Position numbers and translations under genes: made by a program
Shown: positions 16,798 through 26,882 of the stretch, piece after piece
Layout: each line of letters opens with the position of its first letter
How positions within the stretch are numbered: position 1 is the first letter of the stretch
The notes under the pieces: generated by a model
Seen by the model: the letters and a program-made list of their open reading frames with translations, nothing else
What the model was told of the DNA's origin: nothing
The model's database searches: none
NCBI GenBank assembly: GCA_014189435.1
Contig: CP050294.1
Location: 124,001 to 188,000 of the forward strand
Length of the DNA: 64,000 bases
Reading direction: 5' to 3'
From: Mesorhizobium loti
GTDB lineage: Bacteria > Pseudomonadota > Alphaproteobacteria > Rhizobiales > Rhizobiaceae

Positions 16798-18870
16798 TCA
16801 GTTAAGGTAGGCCTCGAGAGTTAGCGCAAGCATGTTGTCAATTGAAAAACGTTCGGTAGCATAGTCCCGAATTTGCTCCGCCAAAAGCTTCTGCTCAGGA
16901 CGAGGACGACACCAAGAAGTCAACACCTTAGCAATCTGCTCCGGGTCTACCTTATCTATGCTGGGTAGCAGTGTTCCCGTTCTTCCGTTTTCAAAAGTTG
17001 CCCCGGAACCTCCAGCGGGCGTGGCTACCACAGGCAACCCAGAGTATTGAGCCTCAATGAGGACATTGGGCAAACCCTCATGCCGAGACAGCAGCAAGAA
17101 AACATCCATTTGCGAAAGCCAAAAGCCTACATGTTGCGATCGTCCGGTGAAAAGAACCCGATCTTCAATGCCTAGCTTTCGAGCATGGTTCATCGCTGCG
17201 CTACGAAGCGGTCCGTCGCCGACCATTATGAACCGCACGTCGGGACGAGATGAGGCGAAGGTTGCCGCGATATCAATCCACTCCAATGGCCTCTTGTTGT
17301 TGTCAAATCGCATTGCTGAGCCAACAGTAAAGCAGTCGCGGGGGTTATTTTTACTGAAGGCTCGCGCCATTGCCAAAGTTGCCTCGTCGGCGGCCAAAGA
17401 CAACGGCTCCAAACCGTTCGGAATGATCCGGACGGTTCCGCGCGGTAGATCGAGCCACTCCTCGTAACGCTTAGCCGCTGCGAGGGAGTTAGAGACGATC
17501 ACCACACCCGGAGCGGACAATAGTAACCGATACACGATTTTATATTCAGGTTTATTTCGTTCGGCTCGGTCGACCGGCGGCAAAGTTCGTACACCCAGCA
17601 CTATACGCGGTACGTTGGCGAATAGCGCGGCTAGTCCCAAGGCCAATACAGACCCGTCCTGCCAGATGTGTATGACATCCGGCGATGCCTGACGCAGAAC
17701 GTCGGCCGCCTGAACCAGGCCCTCACGCATCGGAAATGGAAGGTAGGGGAGACAATGGATTACCTCCCGTAGGCATGACCATCCTGGTCGCCCGGCAAAC
17801 TTGTCGAATTCCACATACTGGTGAACATTGAATCCCGCGTCCGACATCAGCGGAGCAAAGAAATCGGACCCCGAGCGGGAATTGAGCGATCGACATAGAA
17901 TTTGAACCGGGCCAATCACGTCATTCCCGTCAATTGAGCGCCCCGCTTCCATAGCCGATTTGATTGCGAGAGCGGTATTGGTTAACTGGCGCTCGGCGCC
18001 ACCGGAGCCAAGGCCGCCATTGACAAGAATTAGGTGCCCCAAAAATCCTTTATTGTCCGTTGGGCTGCTCGGTCGGAGGCGCTTGGCTTCATTGAAGACG
18101 TGTTCGATAAGAAAGTCTTGTGGATCAATGTCTGCGCCGCTACTGCTTTCGACAGCCTTTTCTAGCGCAGATATATTCGCGTCGACCTGTGAAGCGACGC
18201 TTATATGTTTTACGGTAAGGCCAAATCGATCCTGGCTCGCATTAACGATTTCTCGCGCTCTAAGCGGTTGGTTTATGGATAAGTATAGCTTCACCACGTC
18301 AAGAAGTATGGCCTCGGAAACATCCGCCATTTGGGTTATTTTCGATAGAGCTAGCTCTGCCTCTTCAAAGTCTTTTAGTTCTATTAGCGCACGCGCAAAT
18401 ACGAACATGCCTTCAGAGTGCTTGGGCTCTTCAGGGTATCGCTCAGCGTGGATATTTCGCCCGGCATCTGTCCCGCCTAACCGTATGGTCCAGCGCAAGA
18501 GGCGTACATATGCATGGCGCGAATTTAGAAATCGAGAGTCGATGCCGCGCCAAACGGCTAATGCACGCGGGTCTTGGAACCTTTCGAGTGCCTGCGCGGC
18601 CATCTGTTGAAGCCTCTCTTCGTTGGGGAACCGCGCGATTTCTCCTAGAAGATAAGAGAGAGTGTCAGGCAATTCTGCCATTTCTCGCAATGAACTAACT
18701 CGCTTTTGCGCCCTGCCAACCGCTTTCGTGTCAGCACGTGCTGCGATCTTGCTTTCTTGTAGCCCCTGAAGAACTGCAACTGTGACGGGATCGACATCAT
18801 GTCGCTCAATTGATTGTACCTTGTCGATCCGATTTGGACCCCGCAACCACTTCTTGGCGGTGAATAACAT
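16798..18870 (-). CDS. TPR-fused GT4-type glycosyltransferase B
   Basis: 690 residues. Residues about 45-270 are helical TPR-like repeats (ERYPEEPKHSEGMFVFARALIELKDFEEAELAL). The C-terminal half is GT4: HLILVNGGLGSGGAERQLTNTALAI, TVGSAMRFDNNKRPLEWIDIA and SRHEGLPNVLIEAQYSGLPVV with the E-x7-E pair. The GTG/TTG region before 18870 reads through, but the ATG at 18870 (MLFTAKKWLRG) is the more plausible start. Paralogue of the gene at 13802; both would be cytoplasmic capsule polymerases or sugar transferases comparable in role to TviE. Confidence 0.82.
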   Translation of the reverse strand: MLFTAKKWLRGPNRIDKVQSIERHDVDPVTVAVLQGLQESKIAARADTKAVGRAQKRVSSLREMAELPDTLSYLLGEIARFPNEERLQQMAAQALERFQDPRALAVWRGIDSRFLNSRHAYVRLLRWTIRLGGTDAGRNIHAERYPEEPKHSEGMFVFARALIELKDFEEAELALSKITQMADVSEAILLDVVKLYLSINQPLRAREIVNASQDRFGLTVKHISVASQVDANISALEKAVESSSGADIDPQDFLIEHVFNEAKRLRPSSPTDNKGFLGHLILVNGGLGSGGAERQLTNTALAIKSAMEAGRSIDGNDVIGPVQILCRSLNSRSGSDFFAPLMSDAGFNVHQYVEFDKFAGRPGWSCLREVIHCLPYLPFPMREGLVQAADVLRQASPDVIHIWQDGSVLALGLAALFANVPRIVLGVRTLPPVDRAERNKPEYKIVYRLLLSAPGVVIVSNSLAAAKRYEEWLDLPRGTVRIIPNGLEPLSLAADEATLAMARAFSKNNPRDCFTVGSAMRFDNNKRPLEWIDIAATFASSRPDVRFIMVGDGPLRSAAMNHARKLGIEDRVLFTGRSQHVGFWLSQMDVFLLLSRHEGLPNVLIEAQYSGLPVVATPAGGSGATFENGRTGTLLPSIDKVDPEQIAKVLTSWCRPRPEQKLLAEQIRDYATERFSIDNMLALTLEAYLN

Positions 18871-19090
18871 GTTAGCCGATCCAGTTCGTATGACGATCAA
18901 TAACAAATTTTTGTGGTTCAAAGAGCCGATCAAAAATACCTAATGTAATAGAAGATCCGGCTAAAAGCGCGTGGCGAACGCCTTATCTCTATTAGAGCCA
19001 TCGCGCCAGTATCGCGCAAACAATGGGGAACGACTTTGGCGGTTGCCTATACGGCGTACTTACAATACGTCGCATCTTTACTTAGTTATT

Positions 19091-21244
19091 CTATGCCTGC
19101 ACTAGGCGTTCGGCGGCGGCTGCGACGGTCATGTCGTGGGCTGCGTTGGTTGCTGCTTGCGAAAGTTGTTCCAGGCTGCCCGGCTGAAGGATGAAGGTCG
19201 AGACTGCGTCAACCATTGCCGCGACCATCTCCTCTCCTAAAGCCTCGATGGTTTTCAGGCTGGGTTTCACGGCGCTTGCGATCGGCCCTGCCGCGAGTAC
19301 AGGGCGCCCATACGCAAGGGCTTCTGCGATCTCGAAGCGTGATCGCCCACAGCGCTGGGTCACTGGCATCGCTGGGATGACGACCAGATCAATCGCGGCA
19401 AAGGCGGCTGCGATATGTCCGTTGCGCGGGCGTCCAGGAAATAGGCATCGGTCTCCGTGGCCTAGGGCTTCCAGTTTATCGCGAATCCGGTGGAAGCGCG
19501 TGCCGACGCCAAAAATGAGCAGCCTAACTGGAAGCCCGCGCTTGACCAGTTCATCCAGGATCGCCGGGAAAGATTCGAGATCCACTTCGTCGTAAGCGTC
19601 GCCGATATATCCGATGACGAAGCCGCCTTTGAGAATCGGCGATGAGGACCAGTCGGAGGAATTCTTGTCCGCGTTGAATTGGAAAACCGATTCTCCGATG
19701 GATAGAACCTTATGTGCCGACACGCCAGCTTCGGCTAAGCGGTCAGTGAAGAAGTCGTCACGCACCAGGACCGTATCGGCCTCGGCCAAGAGAGCGTTTT
19801 CCAGCGCAATAAGGATTTCCTCGCGCTCGCTAGCCGGATTGCTCTTCGCTCGAGTCATAGTCGTACAATCGAAAATGAAGCGAGATCCGTTAAGGCGCGC
19901 CGCTATCGCCGCCGGATAGGCAAGTTCAATCGAGCTTGGTGCGACAACAGCCCCGGCATTCGCGGCAGCGATCCTCTCCGCGAGCAGTTCGCTGGCATCC
20001 CAGGAGTAGGTGTCGAGTATGCTACCGTCGACTTCGATAGCCGGCAGTCGGAAGTGGGCAATGCCCGCAACTATATCCTTGGTAAGTTCGACGCGGCCGG
20101 ATTTGTCGATTGCGGGGTAGCCAGGGACGGTCACTATCTTGACTTCGTTGCCGGCCTTCTGGAAGGCACTAGCTAATGAGAGGCCGCGCAAGCTGGAAGC
20201 GGACCAGTGGCCAGGGAAAGAGTTCGGCCAGTAGAAGATGACCGAGTTGGGACTGCCGTTTTGGCTGGCGCTACGGTTCGGCAAGGAAAGCCCAGTCACT
20301 TCGAGCCTGGCAAGCGCGGATAATTCGTCGAAGCGTTTGAGTTCGCTCGGGTTGAAGTTGACACCGGCGGCGATCGCCGATCGCATCACCTCCAAAGCCT
20401 CTTTGACCACCCCAACATCCGCGAGAACGAATGCGAGATGCTTAACTCTCCACTGTTGCGGATCGGCTGCCAGGGCGGCCTTGGCCAACGAGACGGCGAC
20501 GGGAATATCGCTAAAGCGCGCGCGCCGCGATAGTTCCAAAAGCACCCGCGATAAGACGCCCGCGGGCAGCCTCTGATCGCGAACCCATTGCTCGGCAGAA
20601 TGCCAGCCATCATGCCCGGCGATGGCCAGAGCGCGTTCGGCATGCTGTAGGGCTTCGGCCGTTGCCAGATCGAGGCCCAGCTCGACCGGCAAAGCGGCCT
20701 TGTCCTTCATCGCCTGTTCTTGAGCGGCACGGTATTTGGCTGGTAGCGAAAACGCGCGTTTCCAGTCTCCCTTGATTGCCAAGATATCTTCACCCAAACT
20801 GAAGATCGGGCTACTACGCAGCGTCTCGAGCTTATTATTTATAGTTTTGACCTGGGCCAGGAGGTCGAGGTTGAGAACATCAACATTCTTTTTCGCTTGC
20901 TTATAAGATTCCAGCTCCTTCTCGATCTGGTTCACTCGTAACGAAATGTCGCCTCTCGATCTTTCGATGGTGAGCGCATGAATATTGGCTTCGAGCTCAC
21001 GGATACGCTCCCGGTCCCGGGCCTCCTTTTGGCTGGCCAGGTCGATCTGCACTTCATAAGCTTTTCGCTCCGCAACTGACAGCGCATCTATCTGCGCTGT
21101 CTTGAGAGGTTCCCCATTCTTGGCACCTTTGGGGAGCGGCGGGAGATTTTCGTCGATCAATCGCGAAACCGACTTCGTCCCGAGACCTTCCCCAAATAGA
21201 CTATTGAGCAGATGACCGCTTTGATGATCTTTAGCCCCTGCCAT
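19091..21244 (-). CDS. Coiled-coil glycosyltransferase (GT-B fold)
   Basis: 717 residues. The first 160 are charged and coiled-coil-like (EARDRERIRELEANIHALTIERSR, NQIEKELESYKQAKKN). Residues about 330-717 resemble a GT-B glycosyltransferase: VIFYWPNSFPGHWSASSLRGLSLASAF, GGFVIGYIGDAYDEVDLESFP and SRFEIAEALAYGRPVLAAG. The classical GGAER loop of its two neighbours is absent. The ATG lies only 6 bp from the end of an IS3-family element at 21250, so the natural start and ribosome site may have been removed by that insertion. Confidence 0.75.
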   Translation of the reverse strand: MAGAKDHQSGHLLNSLFGEGLGTKSVSRLIDENLPPLPKGAKNGEPLKTAQIDALSVAERKAYEVQIDLASQKEARDRERIRELEANIHALTIERSRGDISLRVNQIEKELESYKQAKKNVDVLNLDLLAQVKTINNKLETLRSSPIFSLGEDILAIKGDWKRAFSLPAKYRAAQEQAMKDKAALPVELGLDLATAEALQHAERALAIAGHDGWHSAEQWVRDQRLPAGVLSRVLLELSRRARFSDIPVAVSLAKAALAADPQQWRVKHLAFVLADVGVVKEALEVMRSAIAAGVNFNPSELKRFDELSALARLEVTGLSLPNRSASQNGSPNSVIFYWPNSFPGHWSASSLRGLSLASAFQKAGNEVKIVTVPGYPAIDKSGRVELTKDIVAGIAHFRLPAIEVDGSILDTYSWDASELLAERIAAANAGAVVAPSSIELAYPAAIAARLNGSRFIFDCTTMTRAKSNPASEREEILIALENALLAEADTVLVRDDFFTDRLAEAGVSAHKVLSIGESVFQFNADKNSSDWSSSPILKGGFVIGYIGDAYDEVDLESFPAILDELVKRGLPVRLLIFGVGTRFHRIRDKLEALGHGDRCLFPGRPRNGHIAAAFAAIDLVVIPAMPVTQRCGRSRFEIAEALAYGRPVLAAGPIASAVKPSLKTIEALGEEMVAAMVDAVSTFILQPGSLEQLSQAATNAAHDMTVAAAAERLVQA

Positions 21245-21309
21245 TGGTCTGCCCCCTGAAAAGTGGTCCTCCCTGATGTATGGCTTTCGAGCCGATGGAG
21301 GACTTAAGA

Positions 21310-21588
21310 ATGCCGAGAAAGAGACACGCTGCAGAAGAGATCGTCACGAAGCTTCGGCAGGTTGACGTGCTGAGTTCGCAGGGCAAATCGATGGCCGAAG
21401 CGATCCGATCGATAGGCGTGACGGAAGTAACATATTACCGTTGGCGGTCCGAATACGGCGGTCTGAAGGGCGACCAGGTTAAGCGTCTGAAGGAACTTAA
21501 GACGGAGAACTCGCGGCTTCGGCGGGCCGTCTCCGACCTGACGCTGGACAAGATGATCCTGGCGGAAGCTGCGCGGGGAAACTTCTAA
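21310..21588 (+). CDS. IS3-family OrfA
   Basis: Short HTH protein of an IS3-family (IS407-like) element: RHAAEEIVTKLRQVDVLSSQGKS, then GVTEVTYYRWRSEYGGLKGDQVKRLKEL and the leucine-zipper end ENSRLRRAVSDLTLDKMILAEAA. A GGAGG site 8 bases before the ATG at 21310 sets the start. OrfB follows in another frame, as usual when the transposase is made by frameshifting. Confidence 0.88.
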   Translation: MPRKRHAAEEIVTKLRQVDVLSSQGKSMAEAIRSIGVTEVTYYRWRSEYGGLKGDQVKRLKELKTENSRLRRAVSDLTLDKMILAEAARGNF

Positions 21589-21824
21589 GCCCCGCGCGTC
21601 GCCGTGCTTGCGTGGATCGTGTTGTTGCTGAACTTGGCGTTCCCGAACGACGGGCGTGCCGGGTTCTCGGTCAGCACCGCTCCACGCAGCGCAAGGTTCC
21701 GACGACACCTGATGATGAAGTGGCCTTGACCGCCGACATCATCGCGCTTGCCCTCCAATACGGCCGCTACGGCTATCGTCGCATCACGGCGATGCTGCAT
21801 CGTGCGGACTGGGTGAACGTCAAA

Positions 21825-23708
21825 CCCGACTTGAACAGTTGGAGGTGAACGGATGGCGAACGCTGTCCGTTAAGCTATTGAATTCACTCGCCTTGAGTTT
21901 TCGGCGCGAAAATGTGTGGTAACAACAGTTGATCTGCTCGCCGTATGTTGTATGGATTTTATGGCATTTATTCGCTAACAACGCTGGCATGTTTGTCGTT
22001 GAGAGAGTCGCGCGCGGCCACCGCTATCTTTACCTCGTGGAAAGTGTCCGCGACGGCAAAACCGTTCGCCAGCGCACGATAAAGGCGCTGGGCCGCAAGG
22101 ATGCGCTGGTTGCCAGCGGCGAACTTGACAGATTGGCGGCCTCGATTGCGCGCCATGGCGAACGCAGCCTCATCCTGTCCGACATTGACGCGGGGCGAAT
22201 TGCCTCTCGCCGCATCGGCGGTCCGCTGTTGTTCGGGCGGCTGTGGGAGCGGCTCGGGATCGGCGAGGTGCTGGAAGAGGTGCTGGAAGGGCGCCAGTTC
22301 GGCTTTGCGGTGGAACGGGCGGTGTTCGTTGGCACGCTGCATCGGCTGTTCGTCTCGGGCTCGGACCGCGACTGCGCGAACTGGATGGCCGATTATGGTA
22401 TCGAGGGCGCCGAGGGTCTGGCGCTCCATCACTTTTACCGGGCAATGGCGTGGCTGGGCGAGGAACTCGGCGAAAAGGCGCAAGGCGCGCTGGTGGCGCG
22501 CTGCGTGAAAGACGCGATCGAGGAAAAGCTCTTCGCGCGCCGGCAGGACCTGTTCACCGACCTCAGCCTTGTGTTCATGGACACCACCTCGTTGTCCTTC
22601 TACGGCGCGGGCGGCGAGACGCTGGGCAAGCGCGGGCATTCCAAGGACTTCCGCCCCGATCTGGCGCAAATGATCCTGGCGCTGGTCGTTGATGCCGAGG
22701 GCCGGCCGATCTGCACCGAGATGGTGCCCGGCAACACCGCTGACGTGACCGTCCTGTTGCCGGTGGTCGATCGGCTGCGAACGCGCTTCGGCGTCACACG
22801 CGCCTGCGTTGTCGCCGATCGCGGCATGATCAGCGCCGATACCATCGCCGCGCTCGAAAAGCTGGGCATGGAATACATTCTGGGGGCCCGCGAACGCTCG
22901 AGCAGCGTGATCCACAACGTCGTGCTCAATGACGCGGCACCGATGGTTCCGCTCGTTCTCGAGCGCCAGCGCGGTGAAACTCAGTTGTGGGTCAAAGAGG
23001 TCAAGGTCGGTAAAGACCGCTATATTGTCAGCCGCAATGACGCCGAGGCCGAGAAGGACAAGGCCGACCGCCAGGCGATCCTCGCCGGCCTCGAGGCACA
23101 GCTCAAGAAGGGCGACAAGGCACTGGTCGGCAACTCGGCCTACCGGCGTTACCTCAAGGCCAGCGGCAAGAACTTCAAGATCGATGTCGGCAAGCTTGCC
23201 GAGGAAGCCCGGTACGACGGCATCACCGTGGTGCGGACCAACGCGAAGGTGACCCCGCTCCAGGCCGTGCTGCGGTATCGCGATTTGCTCGAGGTCGAGA
23301 GCCTGTTCCGCGCCGCCAAGGCAACCTTCAATACCCGGCCGATCTTCCACCAATCCGATGCCGCCATCCGCGGGCATGTGTTCTGCTCGTTCCTGGGGCT
23401 CGTACTCAGCAAGGAACTGCGCCGCCTCTGCCGGGCCAAAGGCCTGACGCCCGAATGGCAGCCGCTCCTACGCGATCTCGATCGCCTCCAGGAAGCCACC
23501 ATCGAAAAGGATGGTCGCATCGTCACCACCAGAACCCACGTTACGGGCCAAGTGGGCAACGTCTTCAAGGCAGCTGGCATCGCTCTGCCACACAACCTCG
23601 ACGAACAACTCGCCTGAGATCATCCCCAAAATGTAGTGGTAACACGCGCCGGCGCGCGCCTAACGTGCTGATATAATAACATATTCTTACAGGCGGTGTT
23701 TAAGTGGG
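21825..23708 (+). mobile_element. IS1634-family element
   Basis: 1884 bp inserted in IS3 orfB. The repeated hexamer GTCAAA at 21819-21824 and 23709-23714 is the target duplication. Ends are similar in inverse: CCCGACTTGAACA at the left and TGTTTAAGTGGG at the right. A 138 bp copy of its right end lies at 11999-12136. Confidence 0.85.
21989..23617 (+). CDS. IS1634-family transposase
   Basis: 542-residue DDE transposase (IS4 superfamily, IS1634 type), apparently intact. Landmarks are MFVVERVARGHRYLYLVESVR at the start, LVFMDTTSLSFYG (first D), CVVADRGMISADTIAALEKLGMEYILGAR (second D) and LLEVESLFRAAKATFNTRPIFH (E region). I use the ATG at 21989, where the family N-terminus begins. It is probably the active gene of the element. 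Confidence 0.9.
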   Translation: MFVVERVARGHRYLYLVESVRDGKTVRQRTIKALGRKDALVASGELDRLAASIARHGERSLILSDIDAGRIASRRIGGPLLFGRLWERLGIGEVLEEVLEGRQFGFAVERAVFVGTLHRLFVSGSDRDCANWMADYGIEGAEGLALHHFYRAMAWLGEELGEKAQGALVARCVKDAIEEKLFARRQDLFTDLSLVFMDTTSLSFYGAGGETLGKRGHSKDFRPDLAQMILALVVDAEGRPICTEMVPGNTADVTVLLPVVDRLRTRFGVTRACVVADRGMISADTIAALEKLGMEYILGARERSSSVIHNVVLNDAAPMVPLVLERQRGETQLWVKEVKVGKDRYIVSRNDAEAEKDKADRQAILAGLEAQLKKGDKALVGNSAYRRYLKASGKNFKIDVGKLAEEARYDGITVVRTNAKVTPLQAVLRYRDLLEVESLFRAAKATFNTRPIFHQSDAAIRGHVFCSFLGLVLSKELRRLCRAKGLTPEWQPLLRDLDRLQEATIEKDGRIVTTRTHVTGQVGNVFKAAGIALPHNLDEQLA

Positions 23709-24259
23709 GTCAAACGGGTCGAACGGATCTGGCGGCGTGAGGGGCTGAAGGTTCCGCAGAAGCAGCCCAAACGTGGCCGTCTCTGGCTGAATGATGGTTC
23801 GTGCATCCGGCTGCGGCCGGAATATCCCAACCATGTCTGGTCCTACGACTTTGTTGAAGATCGCACCCACAATGGAAGGAAATTCCGCATGCTCAACGTG
23901 ATCGATGAGTTCACAAGGGAATGCATCTCTATCAGGGTAAGCCGGAAGCTAAAGGCCGTCGACGTGATCGATGTTCTGGCCGACCTTTTTATCCTGCGCG
24001 GCATCCCAGGCCACATCCGGTCCGACTACGGCCCAGAGTTCATCGCCAAGGCTTTGCGCGAATGGATTGCGGCTGTCGGTGCCAAGACGGCTTACATCAT
24101 GCCCGGCAGCCCTTGGGAGAATGGCTATTGCGAGAGCTTCAACTCAAAGCTCCGTGACGAGCTGCTCGACGGCGAAATCTTCTACACGCTGAAGGAAGCC
24201 CAGATCGTCATCGAAGGATGGCGACAACACTACAATCCTGTTTCATAACACCCATCTGT

Positions 24260-26219
24260 CTATGTTGTTGAAGCGAATAGGTTTTGCTGGTCAGGGTGCG
24301 ATCCTGTGGGGTGTCTTGGGTTCTGCCTCGCACGCCAGACAATGCTCTGAGCCCCCGGTTCGCCGAGCGTTGATCGGCTGTAGATCCACGGACCATCCGG
24401 TAGGGGATGAACACCTTCGATCTCGCCTGCTTCTGCGGCGAGCCTGAGCGTCTTCGGTGCAATGCCGAGCAAACGCGCCGCCTTGTTCAGATTAAGCCAT
24501 GGCTCATTCCCGTCTGGCGCCGGCCGGAATACTGGAATCTTGTGATGCGACCTGAGCGCAGTGACCCGCTCCCGTGTCCAGCGATTGCCGTGGCCGGTCA
24601 CCAGGCCGTTCCGGTTGAGGATGCCGGCAATCAGGTCATCATTGGCGATGAGAACCAGTTGCCGGACGGCGGCCAGGATGTCGGCCGAAGTGCTGTTGCG
24701 CTGTCCGCGCCGCCTCCTCGGCAGGCGCAGTTCGGTGTGGACGCCGCCAATCCAATGGATCAGGAGAACGATCTCTGACGCTTCTTCATCGATATCGGCG
24801 ACCACCTCGTGGATGACGGTGCGCACGATGCGCTTCTTGAGCCTCGCGTCGGTCGTCGGCGCCGACCAGACAGTCTTGAGATCGGCGGCGAGCGCGGCGG
24901 CGTGTATTGGCGACAGAAGTGATGGTTCCAATGTCGAGCCATCATGCGCGGCAATCCTGCTCTCTATCTCGCCGACACGCGTGAGCGCCCGGTTCCATCG
25001 CAACTCCAGTTCCGCCGCGACCAGCCGGTTCTGCGGATCGATGGCGTCGTACTGCCGGAATGCCCGATCAGCGCTGTAGCGTGCCGCCTCGAGATCGCGC
25101 ACCAGCGCATCACGAACCTGATCGCGGCGACTGGCCGCTTGTGCTTCGGCCTCGACGGCCGCGGTAATCGCTCCCGGCTCGACAACCCGCAGAAGAGCTT
25201 CCTCGATGGCGTCGTCGACGCGCAATCCTCCGAATGCGATGCAGCGCGGCTCGCCATTGTCAAGCAAGCCCCGCCAACACGAATAGCGCGGAATGTTATG
25301 TCTGGTCCCTGTGTAGCGGACCGTCAGCTTGCGTCCACAGCGCCGGCAGCGGACAAGGCCGGCGAGCAGAGCGTCGCCATGCTTGGGCGCTCCGTGATGC
25401 CGGCCGGTGGGCACGTTGTCGCTCACCATCTTGCGGATCGCCTCCGCCCGTTCCCAACTGACATAACCCTCATGGACATCCGGGATCAGAGCCAGCCACT
25501 CGGCTCTCGCCTTACGGCGGCTCCTGGGTCGGATCACTCCCGTTGCATCATATCCTGTCGCGACACGACTCTTACCATAGGCGTAGGCGCCGCCGTAGAT
25601 CGGGTTCTCGATCATCCGGTGGATGGTCGCATAATTTGGCCGACGCCAGACCACGTCACCGTTGTTGCGGCTTGGCTGGCAAATCCAGCCCATGCTCGAG
25701 GAACCAGAGCAGGGCCTGCCGGGCGCTGCCGAGTTCGGCCACCTTGTCGAAGACGAGAATGATGGCGTCCTGGACACGGCGATCGGGATCCTTCTCAAGC
25801 CTGTCGCCGACCTTCACGAAGCCGACCGGGGCCGTGACAATGAGCTCGCCGCGCCGGGCCTTCTCGTAGCGTGCCGACAGGGAGCGCTGACGCAGAAGAT
25901 CGAGTTCGTACTCGTTGAGGCTGCCCTTCAATCCCAGCAGCAGCCGGTCATTGCCCTGACGCGGCGCATAGACCGTCTCTTGGTCGACCAGTACGGTGTC
26001 GACCACGCGACACATCTCGATGAGTTGCTGCCAGTCGCGGCTGTTGCGGGCAAACCGGGACACCTCTCGCGCCGCCACTGCGCCGACCTTGCCGAGACAG
26101 ACCTCGGCAACCATACGGTCGAAACCGGCGCGTGCGACGCCGCCGGCGGCAGAGCGGCCGAGATCGTCATCAATCGTCTCAATGCGAGACCAGCCGAGCG
26201 CTGTTAGGCGGTCGCGCAT
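24260..26219 (-). pseudogene. Large serine recombinase, frameshifted and N-truncated
   Basis: Resolvase-type N-domain remainder ([38 protein letters not shown]), then after a frameshift near 25675 the recombinase domain (VVWRRPNYATIHRMIENPIYGGAYAYGK), a zinc ribbon (CRRCGRKL...YSCWRG), a coiled coil and an HTH-like tail (LNLNKAARLLGIAPKTLRLAA). The segment that should hold the catalytic serine (YVRQS-type) is absent: the frame begins in [15 protein letters not shown]. It cannot be active. Confidence 0.78.
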
Positions 26220-26314
26220 GGCATATTGAAGCGTGCTGTCCCAGTAGAGCGCGGAAAACCAGCGCCGAACATGCCGGGTTCAGTGACCTACGCCCATTCT
26301 TGCGCCTCTTTGCC

Positions 26315-26640
26315 TCAGAAACGGCGGTAAATCGAGGTGTCCAATGGGGTGCCCGAAGCGGGTGTTACATCCTGCAGCAGCGTCGCCAAGGCGCGTAGCG
26401 CAGCAATATCGACATGGGGAGCGGCGCCAACCTGCAAGGCGGCATTAGCCGCCCGATCAAACATCCATGCTGGAATCTCCAGCCACCGATCGGATCCCCG
26501 ACCAGAGAGGCTGCAACGGAAAACCTCTCTACCAGCCTTCTCGACCACCTCATGAATATGGACCAGGCTCCCGGCCCAAGGATGCCACGGGTAAAAAAGC
26601 TCGTGCTCCGCGATCCCGTGGGCGTTCTGTCGTCGTGTTG
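26315..26640 (-). pseudogene. Small recombinase-associated protein (DUF5372-like), start missing
   Basis: Frame with HELFYPWHPWAGSLVHIHEVVEKAG and DRWLEIPAWMFDRAANAALQ, which resembles the small DUF5372-type proteins often encoded just before serine recombinases in rhizobial elements. There is no start codon within the inserted segment, so the 5' end was probably lost at the junction. Family assignment is from memory. Confidence 0.45.
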
Positions 26641-26882
26641 TACAACACGGTGCGCCCGCATTCATCTTTAGGCTACAGACCCCCGGCGCCAGAAGCAATC
26701 CTGTGGCCGGCTGCGCAACCCGGACCAGCTTCGCCGGCCACCCCGGCTGTAGCGCCGAGACCAAGCATGCACTAACATTCAACATGGATCACCCGATGGG
26801 GGCCGGCCACCATGTCGAAATCCTTATGATCCGATTTTCCGCGACGCCATGTGCAAGAAGATGAGCGCAGGGCATCGCGCCC

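Larger units (their letters stand above)
24236..26640 (-). mobile_element. Serine-recombinase unit inserted in IS3
   Basis: 2405 bp segment between two TACAA pentamers (24231-24235 and 26641-26645) inside IS3 orfB. It carries a broken large serine recombinase and a small upstream gene fragment. I see no inverted repeats at its ends, as expected for serine-recombinase elements. Confidence 0.65.
21585..26775 (+). pseudogene. IS3-family OrfB transposase, split in three
   Basis: Piece 1 (to 21824) ends ALQYGRYGYRRITAMLHRADWVNVK. Piece 2 (23709-24235) has the DDE catalytic core: HVWSYDFVEDRTHNGRKFRM, IRSDYGPEFIAKAL and NGYCESFNSKLRDELL. Piece 3 (26641-26775) has NTVRPHSSLGYRPPAPEAI and the stop. 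Joined, they give one normal integrase-core transposase, so both interruptions came after a working IS3 had landed here. Confidence 0.82.
21250..26804 (+). mobile_element. IS3-family element, interrupted twice
   Basis: Ends are TGCCCCCTGAAAAGTGGTCC (left) and, inverted at the right, a matching GCCCCCATCGGGTGATCC. Removing two inner insertions (21825-23708 and 24236-26640) leaves about 1.27 kb, a normal IS3 length, with orfA and a continuous orfB. It separates two genes of the polysaccharide locus. Confidence 0.75.

Noticed and set aside
21968..23377. Long 469-codon open frame opposite the IS1634 transposase
   Set aside because: It is the antisense shadow of a GC-rich coding gene; its translation is rich in Arg, Gln and His with no family resemblance.
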